This document shows positions 1 to 7,180 of a stretch of 8,157 bases of DNA, piece by piece (within the stretch, counting starts at the first letter, position 1; every line of letters begins with the position of its first letter). Made by a program: the position numbers and the translations under genes. Source of the DNA: an uncultured Bacteriovorax sp. (lineage in GTDB: Bacteria; Bdellovibrionota; Bacteriovoracia; Bacteriovoracales; Bacteriovoracaceae); the NCBI GenBank assembly GCA_946482295.1, contig CAMLRB010000162.1, positions 1 to 8,157 on the forward strand, written 5' to 3'. The notes below the pieces were generated by a model. The model was not told where the DNA came from. It searched no databases and saw only the letters and a list, made by a program, of their open reading frames with translations.

Positions 1-1
1 G

Positions 2-364
2 GACCTTGATTTTGAAAACATCAATCGCAGAAAAGACGCTTCTCTGATCTTAGTTTCAGGAAATAAGGCCTTGATTGAAAGAGATTTAAAAAGAGAAAAA
101 GACCAGCAAGAAACATTGATGCTCAAACTCAAGGCCGCTTATAAAGTCTTCGAGGCCTATGGTGAACTCAGTAAAGTTCAATTGAAGAAACTGGAAAATG
201 AACAACGACTTCTCAATCTCGGTCGAAGCAGTCTTTATCAAATTCTTCAATACGAACAAGATTATCTTCGCTCAGAAGAATTGTTTTTCTCTAAGCTGTT
301 AGAGATTAAACAATTAGAAATTGAACTTAACAAATACAATTTTGAAATAAGCGTGGCCCAGTAA
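2..364 (+). CDS. TolC-family outer-membrane efflux protein, C-terminal part (5' end outside window)
   Basis: The frame is open from the left edge to the TAA at 362-364, giving about 120 residues of a larger protein. The first in-window TTG near 71 is an internal codon, because the same frame continues upstream without a stop. The visible part is almost entirely charged, helix-forming sequence ending in a leucine- and glutamate-rich coiled-coil-like stretch. It includes the segment LLNLGRSSLYQILQYEQDYL, which resembles the conserved 'lGrssl.dvLdaq..l' region of the last long helix of TolC-family proteins. Such proteins form the trimeric outer-membrane channel of tripartite efflux pumps. The stop overlaps the ATG of the RND permease (TAATG), so the two are almost certainly co-transcribed and probably translationally coupled. 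The family call rests on one motif, helix character and context. The substrate cannot be inferred. Confidence 0.75.
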   Translation, partial: DLDFENINRRKDASLILVSGNKALIERDLKREKDQQETLMLKLKAAYKVFEAYGELSKVQLKKLENEQRLLNLGRSSLYQILQYEQDYLRSEELFFSKLLEIKQLEIELNKYNFEISVAQ

Positions 365-3300
365 TGAAAAATATTTTTTCTTTTTTTGTCGATAATTGGA
401 AATTTTCTTTGCTGACGACTGTCTTTACCTTTCTTGCCGGAGTTTTGGGTTTAGGTCTTTTGCAGAAAGAATCGTTTCCTCCAGTAAACTTCGCCGTCGT
501 TGTTATTTCTTCTGTTTACCCGGGAGCATCTTCCGAAGAAGTTCATGATAAAGTGACGAAAATGGTGGAAGATGAGTTGCGCGGAATTGAAGGCATTAAA
601 GATGTTCGCTCAGTCTCTCAAAATAATTTCAGCAACATCACCGTGCGTATCGATATTGATGGTGTTGATTCAAAAGAAGTTGTCTCTGATATTCAAAAGG
701 CCGTTCAACGAGCAAGATCTAAACTTCCGGAAGAAGTGACAGAAGAGCCAGTCGTCACTGAAGTTAAGGCCAAAGAGATTCCCATTTTGGAATTAGCGCT
801 TACCGGTCCAAACGTGGAGCGCTCGCGCGAGAAGGCCGCTGATAAATTAAAAGAAATGTTGGAGGATATTGATGGAGTGGCCAATGTCCGATTCTCAGGC
901 TATCAGGAAAGAGAAATTCAAATTCTACTTAATCAACAAAAGTTAAATACGTTTGGTCTTTCACTCTCGGAAGTTTTCCAATCGCTGTCATCGCAAGTTA
1001 AAAATATTCCCAGCGGCTACGTTGATAATAAAAAAGAAATTGGTCTTGTTCGTGTTGTAGGAAAGACTCTGGATACGAAACAATTAAGCAGTCTTATTGT
1101 TCGAACCAACGATGCAGGAAGACTTATTCGTCTCTCTGATATCGGAACGGTTCGCGAAGGCTCTAAAAGGCCTGAAGTTATTGCCAGTCTTAATGGTGAT
1201 GAAGCGACACTTTTGATCGTTACTAAAAAAGGGGATGCTGACGCTGTTAAAGTTCTCACATCAATGGATGAGGCCATCAATAAATATAAAAAGGCCATGC
1301 CCAAAGACTTAAAACTTTTAAGCTACAATGATGAAGGACAGAGAATTAATAATCGTTTGAAGATCATCAACTTCAACGCCGTAACCGGGATGATCATTGT
1401 TATCCTTGTTCTCTTTTTCTTTTTACCTGGAAAAATTGGTCTCATGAGTGCTCTTAGCCTTCCTGTTTCTGCACTTGGAAGTGTGGCCCTCATGGTTTAT
1501 TACGGCGCGAATTTCAACATCATTACGATGATTGCGCTTGTTATTTGTTTGGGAAATCTCGTTGATAACTCCGTTGTTATTTCTGAACATTATTCAAAAT
1601 TGCGGGAAGAAGGAAAAGGGGCAAGAGAGGCCGCAATTGAATCGGCCATGCAATTTTGGGTTCCCTTCACAGCTTCCACGATCACGATTATCTGTGCGTT
1701 TCTTCCTATGCTTGTCACAAGAGGAGTCATGGGACAATTCATTATGTGGATTCCCATTATTGTTACAATTGCCTTGAGTTTAAGTTTACTAGAATCAGTC
1801 ACACTTCTTCCGGCACGTTTGCAATTTGTTGACCCCAAGAAAAAGCTAAGTTCCAATAAAAAAGGTCCATCTCACTTTGATAAAATTGAAAATGCTTTTG
1901 AAAAATGTGTTCGATTTACACTGCTTCACCGCTTTAAAACAATTGGTGTACTCATCCTTCTTGTCATCAGCGCTGGTGCTGTGACGGCCATTTTTAATCG
2001 TTTCGAACTCTTTCCAGCTGAAGGTGTCGAGTACTATGTGGGACGATTTAAAACAGCGCCCACAACGTCTATTTATAAAACAAACGAATATGCTCGTTTG
2101 GTTTCAAAAGAAGTTTTAAAAGTCATGGACCCAGCGGTACTTGATTCTGTTGTGGCCCGTGTGGGAATTTCACAAACTGATCCATCCGATCCACGATCAA
2201 AAACAGGTGAACATGTAGGCCTTGTGTTAGTTGGTATCAAACCAACAGCAGCAGCAGATCTTAATATTCAAGAAACACTCAAAAGTTTAAATGCGATACC
2301 TCGTCCAGCTGAATTGGAACAACTCCTTTTTGAGCCGATAGAAGGAGGGCCGCCTGTAGGGAAACCACTCACAGTTACACTTCGTTCAACTAATAACGAG
2401 CAGCTCGCGAAACTGAAAAGTCTTTTTATTGCTGATCTTAAAAAATTAAAAGGACTGAACAATTTAGAAGATGATGAAGATGATACAGGTGTTGAATACC
2501 GATTTGTTTTTGATGATCTCAAAAGATCATTGTCGGAAGTAAACACGGATCTCGTGGGACTTAATTTAAGAACGGCCCTGGAAGGAAGTATCGTTCAAGA
2601 GTTAACCGAAAATGGAAAAACTTTTGACCTTGTTGTTCGTTTCGAAGACAAAGATAAAGATGATCTTGATTCTCTAAAAAAATTAAATGTCATCAATAAT
2701 AAAGGAACACAAATTCCCCTTTTAAGTCTTGGCACTTTTGTACAAACAACTCCACCTAAAACAATTAGAAATTATGATTTCAAACGTTCGGTGACGGTGA
2801 CGGCCGACGTTGATAACGTAAACCTCACATCAAGCACGGCCAATAGTGAAGCAGAAAAAATTCTTCTAAAATATCTTCCGCAATTCGATGAAGTGACTTA
2901 CGTTCTGGGCGGCGAAGAGGAAAACACCAAAGAATCTTTGGAATCGCTGATGGTTGCTCTCGTTTTGGCCGTTTTTGGAATTTTTGCAACATTGGTTTTT
3001 ACGTTCAGAAGTTTCACATCACCGTTTCTCATTCTTTCCACCATTCCACTTGGGCTTGTTGGAGTTTTCTTCTCTTTTACGGCCGTGGGTCGCCCTTTAA
3101 GTTTTCTGGCATTCATCGGTGTCGTTGGTCTCACGGGAGTTGTTATCAACTCGGCCATTATTTTGGTGGATTACATCAATGAACTCAAAGAGGGACATAC
3201 TGAAGAAGAATTTTTTAACGTGCTTGTCTTAGCTTCTAAATTGCGCTTTAGAGCGGTTATCGCTACTGGTCTTACAACGGTTGTGGGTCTTATCCCTTCG

Positions 3301-3474
3301 GCCTTTGGATGGGGCGGATATGATGCTATTTTAGTAGATATTACATTGGCCCTTTCATGGGGGATGATTATCGGAACAGTACTTTCATTATTTTGGATTC
3401 CTTCGGCCTATTCAATCATGAATGGATTTAAACTAAAGCTGATGAAAAAAATTCAAGCGAGACAAAGTTCATGA
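364..3474 (+). CDS. RND-family efflux transporter permease subunit (AcrB/HAE1-like)
   Basis: This 1036-residue protein has the usual RND permease length and is the inner-membrane, proton-driven pump of a tripartite efflux system. It shows the two-fold repeat of the family. TM1 lies at about 13-33, followed by a large periplasmic domain with the family-typical [14 protein letters not shown] near residue 50. TM2-TM6 lie at about 335-485, a loop follows, and TM7 is at about 523-545. A second periplasmic domain and TM8-TM12 (about 860-1025) complete it. In TM4 the expected acidic pair appears as LVDNSVV, with Asp401 kept and Asn402 in the second place. TM10 reads [16 protein letters not shown] (about 922-937) with no lysine, unlike AcrB Lys940. 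The VDN and VxN variants occur in many non-AcrB RND branches, so this is a divergent branch rather than a dead protein. The ATG overlaps the upstream stop and no strong Shine-Dalgarno sequence is visible, which suggests translational coupling. The adaptor protein is not in the window. Substrate is unknown. Confidence 0.93.
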   Translation: MKNIFSFFVDNWKFSLLTTVFTFLAGVLGLGLLQKESFPPVNFAVVVISSVYPGASSEEVHDKVTKMVEDELRGIEGIKDVRSVSQNNFSNITVRIDIDGVDSKEVVSDIQKAVQRARSKLPEEVTEEPVVTEVKAKEIPILELALTGPNVERSREKAADKLKEMLEDIDGVANVRFSGYQEREIQILLNQQKLNTFGLSLSEVFQSLSSQVKNIPSGYVDNKKEIGLVRVVGKTLDTKQLSSLIVRTNDAGRLIRLSDIGTVREGSKRPEVIASLNGDEATLLIVTKKGDADAVKVLTSMDEAINKYKKAMPKDLKLLSYNDEGQRINNRLKIINFNAVTGMIIVILVLFFFLPGKIGLMSALSLPVSALGSVALMVYYGANFNIITMIALVICLGNLVDNSVVISEHYSKLREEGKGAREAAIESAMQFWVPFTASTITIICAFLPMLVTRGVMGQFIMWIPIIVTIALSLSLLESVTLLPARLQFVDPKKKLSSNKKGPSHFDKIENAFEKCVRFTLLHRFKTIGVLILLVISAGAVTAIFNRFELFPAEGVEYYVGRFKTAPTTSIYKTNEYARLVSKEVLKVMDPAVLDSVVARVGISQTDPSDPRSKTGEHVGLVLVGIKPTAAADLNIQETLKSLNAIPRPAELEQLLFEPIEGGPPVGKPLTVTLRSTNNEQLAKLKSLFIADLKKLKGLNNLEDDEDDTGVEYRFVFDDLKRSLSEVNTDLVGLNLRTALEGSIVQELTENGKTFDLVVRFEDKDKDDLDSLKKLNVINNKGTQIPLLSLGTFVQTTPPKTIRNYDFKRSVTVTADVDNVNLTSSTANSEAEKILLKYLPQFDEVTYVLGGEEENTKESLESLMVALVLAVFGIFATLVFTFRSFTSPFLILSTIPLGLVGVFFSFTAVGRPLSFLAFIGVVGLTGVVINSAIILVDYINELKEGHTEEEFFNVLVLASKLRFRAVIATGLTTVVGLIPSAFGWGGYDAILVDITLALSWGMIIGTVLSLFWIPSAYSIMNGFKLKLMKKIQARQSS

Positions 3475-3923
3475 AACGGAAATTCACAAAAATATGGGTC
3501 GATGCGGATGCTTGCCCTAAGGCCGCTAAGGAAATTATTTTTAAAGCTGGTACACGAGTTCAAATTTCAGTCGTTCTCGTTGCCAATTCTGTGATGACCA
3601 TTCCTAAGTTCGAACTCTTTAGACTCGTGGTTGTCGGACGCGGAGACGACGTAGCAGATCAGTATATTGTCGATCATGTACGCTCTGATGAACTTGTCAT
3701 CACCGCCGATATTCCTCTGGCCGCTAAAATTGTGGAAAAGGGAGCGATCGCGCTTAATCCACGCGGAGAAATTTACGATGAAGACAATATCGGAGAAGTT
3801 TTATCAATGAGAAATTTTATGAAAGAACTTCGTGATGGTGGAGCGGTGACGGGCGGACCTGCGTCTTTTAGTCCAAAAGATTCGCAGGCCTTTGCTAATT
3901 CACTCAATAAACTACTTTCTTAA
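3471..3923 (+). CDS. yaiI: YaiI/YqxD family protein (UPF0178, DUF188)
   Basis: This 150-residue protein is full length for the family. It carries the hallmark motifs in order: [13 protein letters not shown] (9-21), [14 protein letters not shown] (53-66), VITADIPLA (76-84), NPRGEIY (96-102), RNFMKELR (114-121) and TGGPASF (127-133). The aspartates of VDADACP and of ITADIPLA suggest a PIN/NYN-like nuclease-type acidic cluster. The family is widely conserved in bacteria, is presumably cytoplasmic, and has no firmly established biochemical role that I know of. The ATG lies inside the permease stop (ATGA, 3471-3474), so it is the last gene of the efflux operon and is probably translated by re-initiation. 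Nothing in the sequence links it mechanistically to efflux. No hairpin terminator is evident after its TAA. Confidence 0.93.
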   Translation: MKRKFTKIWVDADACPKAAKEIIFKAGTRVQISVVLVANSVMTIPKFELFRLVVVGRGDDVADQYIVDHVRSDELVITADIPLAAKIVEKGAIALNPRGEIYDEDNIGEVLSMRNFMKELRDGGAVTGGPASFSPKDSQAFANSLNKLLS

Positions 3924-3925
3924 GA

Positions 3926-4016
3926 CTATAGGCGCGGACGATATTCACACATCCATCCTGCCTGCATTTGCTGACGAAATAACCGATAAAAATAGAATCG
4001 CTAAAAAAGTTTTCAT
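3926..4016 (-). pseudogene. Micro-ORF with signal peptide, apparently frameshifted secreted peptide
   Basis: Reading leftward from an ATG at 4016-4014, a 23-codon frame gives MKTFLAILFLSVISSANAG, then RMDV and a TGA at 3947-3945. The first 18 residues are a textbook signal peptide: Lys at position 2, a hydrophobic core, and an ANA cleavage site. A good Shine-Dalgarno AAAGGAG lies at 4030-4024, seven bases from the ATG. Only five residues would follow the cleavage site. The stretch CCTG occurs twice in tandem on the plus strand at 3957-3964. Removing one copy joins the signal peptide to GWMCEYRPRL and a TAG at 3928-3926, giving 28 residues that end two bases from the yaiI stop. I infer either a 4-bp duplication that inactivated a small secreted gene, or a remnant whose 3' part was already lost. 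A sequencing artefact or a genuine 23-residue peptide remain possible. Confidence 0.4.
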
Positions 4017-4081
4017 CCTTATTCTCCTTTGGATTTTTTTGTCAACTTAGCTAATAGGCCTTCTCTCGTGAAGTCACTCTG

Positions 4082-4115
4082 TGTGATAACAGGTGCTTTT
4101 CACAAGCTGTGATAA
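4082..4115. promoter_or_regulatory. Candidate operator: three TGTGATAA-type half-sites
   Basis: A near-perfect palindrome lies at 4097-4115: TTTTCACA, a 3-base spacer AGC, then TGTGATAA. The arms match at 7 of 8 positions. An extra TGTGATAA in direct orientation sits at 4082-4089. The right arm overlaps the proposed -10 element of the plus-strand promoter, so a bound protein would be expected to block RNA polymerase. The regulator is not in the window. The TGTGA/TCACA core recalls CRP half-sites, but the 3-base spacing is wrong for CRP (6 bases). Confidence 0.45.
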
Positions 4116-4116
4116 T
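4108..4116 (+). promoter_or_regulatory. Candidate extended -10 promoter for the dehydrogenase gene
   Basis: TGTGATAAT fits an extended -10 element: TGn followed by GATAAT, five of six matches to TATAAT. No good -35 hexamer is seen 16-18 bases upstream, which is tolerated by extended -10 promoters. It predicts transcription starting near 4122-4125 and a leader of about 97 bases before the ATG at 4221. Confidence 0.4.
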
Positions 4117-4123
4117 GTGCAAA

Positions 4124-4158
4124 GCGTTTATTCTCAAGATTAATTGGAGAATCGACGC
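4124..4158 (+). promoter_or_regulatory. 5' leader hairpin 1, containing a copy of the Shine-Dalgarno context
   Basis: The arms GCGTTTATTCTC (4124-4135) and GAGAATCGACGC (4147-4158) pair at 10 of 12 positions, interrupted by one 2x2 mismatch. The stem begins almost exactly at the predicted transcription start. Its 3' side contains ATTGGAGAATC (4143-4153), identical to the 11 bases holding the real Shine-Dalgarno sequence at 4209-4219. Confidence 0.45.
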
Positions 4159-4166
4159 ATTTCTTG

Positions 4167-4192
4167 ACTCTTTCCGCAGGGAAGAATAGAGT
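4167..4192 (+). promoter_or_regulatory. 5' leader hairpin 2
   Basis: ACTCT plus TTCC (4167-4175) can pair with GGAA (4180-4183) and AGAGT (4188-4192). This leaves a GCAG tetraloop and a 4-base bulge GAAT on the 3' side. It lies between hairpin 1 and the Shine-Dalgarno sequence. No run of T follows directly, so it does not look like a terminator. It may simply be leader structure. Confidence 0.3.
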
Positions 4193-4220
4193 TTTGCATC
4201 CTTTTTTCATTGGAGAATCT

Positions 4221-6677
4221 ATGAGCACGCAATCTTTACCTAAGCATGCACGCGTCGTTGTTGTTGGTGGTGGAATCATCGGAACATCTGTCGCTTACCA
4301 CCTCGCCAAAATGGGATGGAATGACATCGTTCTTATTGAGCGCGATAAATTAACATCGGGAACTACTTGGCACGCAGCAGGCCTCATGGTGACTTTTGGA
4401 TCAACATCTGAAACGTCGACTGAAATGAGAAAATATACGCGGGATTTATACAACAAATTAGAAGCTGAAACTGGTCTAGCGACAGGATTCAAACCAGTTG
4501 GTTTTATCGAAGTTGCAACAGATAAAGATCGTTTAGAAGAATACCGCCGTGTCTCTGCCTTCAACAGATACTGCGGAGTCGATGTTCAGGAAATCTCTCC
4601 AGCTGAAGTTAAAAAACTTTTTCCACTCGCTCACACAGATGACATTCTTGCAGGTTTTTATGTGAAAGAAGACGGGCGTGTAAATCCCGTTGACGTGACA
4701 ATGAGTATGGCCAAAGGCGCTCGTATGATGGGCGTCAAAATGTATGAAGAAGTTTCTGCAACAGGCATTTTGAAAAAAAATGGCGCTGTGACTGGTGTTC
4801 GTACAAACCTTGGAGACATTCACGCAGAATTTGTCGTGAACACAGCTGGTATGTGGGCAAGACAATTTGGTGAAATGGCCGGAGTTAATATTCCTAATCA
4901 AGCAGCTGAACACTACTACCTTATCACTGAAGATATGCCAGAGATGACACCTGATCTTCCGATTTTAGAAGACCCTTCTTCATATTGTTACTTAAGAGAA
5001 GAAGTTGGTGGACTCATGATCGGTCTCTTTGAACCAGTCTGTGCTCCATGGAAAGTTGAAGGGATTCCGAATGATTTTTCTTTCGGTGAAATTTCTCCAG
5101 ACTGGGATCGCATGGCTCCTTACCTTGAAAAAGCTATGGGGCGTGTTCCCAAATCACTCAATGTCGGTGTAAAAAAATTCTTCTGTGGTCCAGAAAGTTT
5201 TACTCCAGATCTTCGTCCTATCGTTGGTGAAGCACCAGAACTCAAAAATTATTTCGTGGCCGCAGGTCTAAACTCAATCGGTATTCTTACCGGTGGTGGA
5301 CTTGGGCGAGTACTTGCTCACTGGATTATCAACGGAACTCCTGATGTTGATGTTACAGGATTCAACATTGACCGATTACAAGTTTATCAAAATAACCCTG
5401 AGTATCGTCGAACACGTACGGTTGAATCACTGGGTATGGTTTATAAATGTCACTATCCAACGAAGTCTCCAGAGACTGCTCGCGGAGCTAAAAAATCTCC
5501 ATTCCATGATCGTCTTGTGGCCGCAGGTGCATACATGAAAGACGTTTCAGGATGGGAGGGTGCTGACTGGTACGCTCCTCCTGGTGTTAAAGCAGAGACG
5601 GGTGAACTTTCTTTTGGTCGTATGCACTGGTGGCCATACTGGGCGGCAGAACATAAGGCCGCGCGTGAAAATGTGATCCTGATGGATATGTCATTCATGT
5701 GTAAATTTCTGGTTCAAGGGCGCGATGCTGGTCGTTGCTTAAATCAACTTTCAGCAAACAATGTTGATGGCGATAAAGGCATGATCACATACACGCAGTG
5801 GTTGAATAAAGAAGGGAAACTGGAAGCCGATTTAACTGTTACAAAACTGGAAGACGATAAATTCTTCGTAGTTGTTACTGATACACAGCTTCGTCACGCA
5901 GAAACAATGATGAAACGAATGATGGAAGATTCACACGCATTCGTTACTGACGTTTCAGGAGCATACGGACAACTTAACATTCAAGGTCCTCGTTCACGTG
6001 AGTTGATGCAAACATTGACAACAACGGATATGAGTAATGAGGCGTTCCCGTTTAGAGCGGCGAAGTGGATTGATATTGGATTTGCACGTGTTCTTTGTGT
6101 GCGCATTACTTATTTAGGTGAATTAGGTTACGAGCTTTATATTCCAGCAGAACAAGCGACTCATGTTTACGATCGCATAGTAGAAGCTGGAAAAAAATTC
6201 GATATGAAACACGCGGGACTTAAAGCGCTTGCTTCACTTCGTATGGAAAAAGGATATCGCGATTATGGTCACGATATCGATAATACAGACAACGCTTTTG
6301 AAACCGGCCTAGGTTTCGCGGTTGATTTCAAAAAACCAGATGGGTTTGTTGGTCGTGAAGCTGCTCTTAAATTCAAAGAAGCTGCTCCATACAAACGTCG
6401 TCTCGCTCAGGTTTTTGTTCAGGATCCTGAGGCCCTTTTGTATCACGCAGAAGTTGTTAAACGTAACGGTGTGGCCGTTGGATACGTGCGTGCGGGATCT
6501 TACGGTCATACATTAGGTGGAGCTGTTGGACTTGTGATGATTGAAGGGGGAGAAGCTGTGACTCCGCAATACATCAGTGAAGGAAAGTGGGAGATTGAAA
6601 TTGCCGGTAAAAACTATCCGTGTACAATTTCGCTTAAACCACTTTTCGACCCGGAAAATAAAAAGATTAAGTGCTAG
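4221..6677 (+). CDS. FAD-dependent oxidoreductase with GcvT domain (dimethylglycine/sarcosine dehydrogenase-like)
   Basis: This 818-residue protein has the two-part architecture of dimethylglycine, sarcosine and related dehydrogenases. The N-terminal DAO-type FAD domain covers about 10-380. It has the dinucleotide-binding GGGIIG (16-21), a ribose-binding Glu40, SGTTWHAAGL (46-55) and a C-terminal FAD segment with TGGGLGR near 356-362. His51 is the position that binds flavin covalently in the mitochondrial enzymes. A short linker domain (FAO_M-like) follows at about 385-430. The aminomethyltransferase-like half (about 430-815) shows LEADLTVT (Asp537), GELGYELY (633-640) and LRMEKGYRDYGHDID (about 673-687), typical of folate-binding GcvT folds. 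By family, it would oxidatively demethylate a methylated glycine in the cytoplasm, passing electrons to an acceptor such as ETF and one-carbon units to tetrahydrofolate. The exact substrate cannot be read from sequence. The ATG at 4221 is chosen because GGAG (4212-4215) is well placed and the conserved domain starts ten residues later. It appears monocistronic. Confidence 0.93.
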   Translation: MSTQSLPKHARVVVVGGGIIGTSVAYHLAKMGWNDIVLIERDKLTSGTTWHAAGLMVTFGSTSETSTEMRKYTRDLYNKLEAETGLATGFKPVGFIEVATDKDRLEEYRRVSAFNRYCGVDVQEISPAEVKKLFPLAHTDDILAGFYVKEDGRVNPVDVTMSMAKGARMMGVKMYEEVSATGILKKNGAVTGVRTNLGDIHAEFVVNTAGMWARQFGEMAGVNIPNQAAEHYYLITEDMPEMTPDLPILEDPSSYCYLREEVGGLMIGLFEPVCAPWKVEGIPNDFSFGEISPDWDRMAPYLEKAMGRVPKSLNVGVKKFFCGPESFTPDLRPIVGEAPELKNYFVAAGLNSIGILTGGGLGRVLAHWIINGTPDVDVTGFNIDRLQVYQNNPEYRRTRTVESLGMVYKCHYPTKSPETARGAKKSPFHDRLVAAGAYMKDVSGWEGADWYAPPGVKAETGELSFGRMHWWPYWAAEHKAARENVILMDMSFMCKFLVQGRDAGRCLNQLSANNVDGDKGMITYTQWLNKEGKLEADLTVTKLEDDKFFVVVTDTQLRHAETMMKRMMEDSHAFVTDVSGAYGQLNIQGPRSRELMQTLTTTDMSNEAFPFRAAKWIDIGFARVLCVRITYLGELGYELYIPAEQATHVYDRIVEAGKKFDMKHAGLKALASLRMEKGYRDYGHDIDNTDNAFETGLGFAVDFKKPDGFVGREAALKFKEAAPYKRRLAQVFVQDPEALLYHAEVVKRNGVAVGYVRAGSYGHTLGGAVGLVMIEGGEAVTPQYISEGKWEIEIAGKNYPCTISLKPLFDPENKKIKC

Positions 6678-6681
6678 AAAT

Positions 6682-6708
6682 AAGGCCCGCTTTCGCGGGC
6701 CTTTTTTT
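6682..6708 (+). terminator. Rho-independent terminator, probably bidirectional
   Basis: A 9-bp perfect stem, AAGGCCCGC (6682-6690) and GCGGGCCTT (6695-6703), encloses a TTTC loop. It is followed by a run of seven T (6702-6708), only four bases after the dehydrogenase stop. On the minus strand the same hairpin follows the stop of the convergent gene at 6710 and is trailed by a weaker T-rich stretch, so it probably terminates both. Confidence 0.92.
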
Positions 6709-6709
6709 A

Positions 6710-7102
6710 TTAAAATTCAGCTGGCGAATAAAGATTCACGAACATTTCCTGAACTGAAAGGTGACAGAACGCTGTCGCTGAACGGTACATTGAACCATCC
6801 ATCTCTTCATATTTCTTGTTACATCTTGCATGCATTTCATCTTTCATCGCCATTTCTTTTTTTGATAAGGCAGGCATTTGTTTTTGACAAACATCCATGG
6901 CAACTGCAACAACACCAACATCACCACCGGCCCCCAGCGCGCACGATTCAGCAATGTTTTTAGCTTCCCAACAGCTGTTGGCCGCTTCGATATTATGGAT
7001 GACATAATCGAGATAACGGTCATCTCTCATGACAACAGGACATTCATCGGCGATTGCAGTAATGCCAAAAAATAAAGCAGAAAGAAGGATTAAAAGTTTC
7101 AT
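6710..7102 (-). CDS. Exported cysteine-rich protein of unknown function
   Basis: This 130-residue protein begins MKLLILLSALFFGITAIA, a classical signal peptide with predicted cleavage after Ala18, leaving 112 residues. The mature part holds six cysteines (21, 44, 54, 72, 94, 113), an even number consistent with up to three disulfides in the periplasm or outside the cell. A glycine-alanine-valine patch at about 55-68 separates two charged, helix-like segments, and the C-terminal part includes AFCHLSVQEMFVNLYSP. No lipobox is present, so a lipoprotein is unlikely. I do not recognise the family. Spaced cysteines in a small secreted helical protein loosely recall LprI-type lysozyme inhibitors, but I see no diagnostic motif. 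The ATG at 7102-7100 is preferred because GGAG lies six bases upstream and it starts the signal peptide. It ends at the shared terminator. Confidence 0.82.
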   Translation of the reverse strand: MKLLILLSALFFGITAIADECPVVMRDDRYLDYVIHNIEAANSCWEAKNIAESCALGAGGDVGVVAVAMDVCQKQMPALSKKEMAMKDEMHARCNKKYEEMDGSMYRSATAFCHLSVQEMFVNLYSPAEF

Positions 7103-7180
7103 GTTTGTCTCCGAATAAAATAGTTGTTGAGGACTTTTAGAATAAGTCGGGAGAGCTTGCAAGGGCACTTGTAAAAATGA
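7103..7180 (-). other. Intergenic gap between two minus-strand exported-protein genes
   Basis: These 78 bases hold the Shine-Dalgarno GGAG of the downstream cysteine-rich gene (7112-7109). I find no hairpin terminator and no convincing -35/-10 pair, so read-through from the upstream gene is likely but unproven. Confidence 0.4.

Noticed and set aside
1590..1856. Minus-strand frames inside the permease gene (for example 1017-1304, 1590-1856, 2268-2546, 2898-3158).
   Set aside because: All are antisense to a well-conserved RND coding sequence, with no ribosome-binding sites or recognisable domains.
4017..4045. A perfect TTGACA (-35) on the minus strand ahead of the micro-ORF.
   Set aside because: A -10 at normal spacing would fall on the last bases before the ATG, after the Shine-Dalgarno sequence, so this hexamer cannot drive a usable transcript for that ORF.
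4097..4115. A CRP-binding site based on the TCACA/TGTGA arms.
   Set aside because: The half-sites are in the opposite order and separated by 3 bases, unlike TGTGA-N6-TCACA.
4164..4220. A TTG at 4164 would extend the dehydrogenase by 19 residues.
   Set aside because: No Shine-Dalgarno sequence precedes it, it lies within the leader, and the ATG at 4221 has a well-placed GGAG and starts just ahead of the conserved FAD-binding motif.
4117..4220. A glycine riboswitch upstream of the GcvT-domain enzyme.
   Set aside because: The leader lacks the conserved glycine-aptamer core sequences, and at about 100 bases with two simple hairpins it is a poor fit.
4533..4913. A 126-codon minus-strand frame rich in Cys and His, resembling a metal-binding protein.
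   Set aside because: It lies antisense within the dehydrogenase coding sequence, and its Cys/His content reflects the complement of sense codons such as ACA, GCA and GTG.
6577..6963. A 128-codon plus-strand frame running past the dehydrogenase stop, with a His/Gln-rich tail.
   Set aside because: It runs through the terminator hairpin and antisense to the cysteine-rich gene, and has no ribosome-binding site or protein-like character.
7103..7168. A GTG at 7168 would extend the cysteine-rich minus-strand protein by 22 residues.
   Set aside because: The extension would bury the signal peptide, whose own ATG at 7102 has a good ribosome-binding site.
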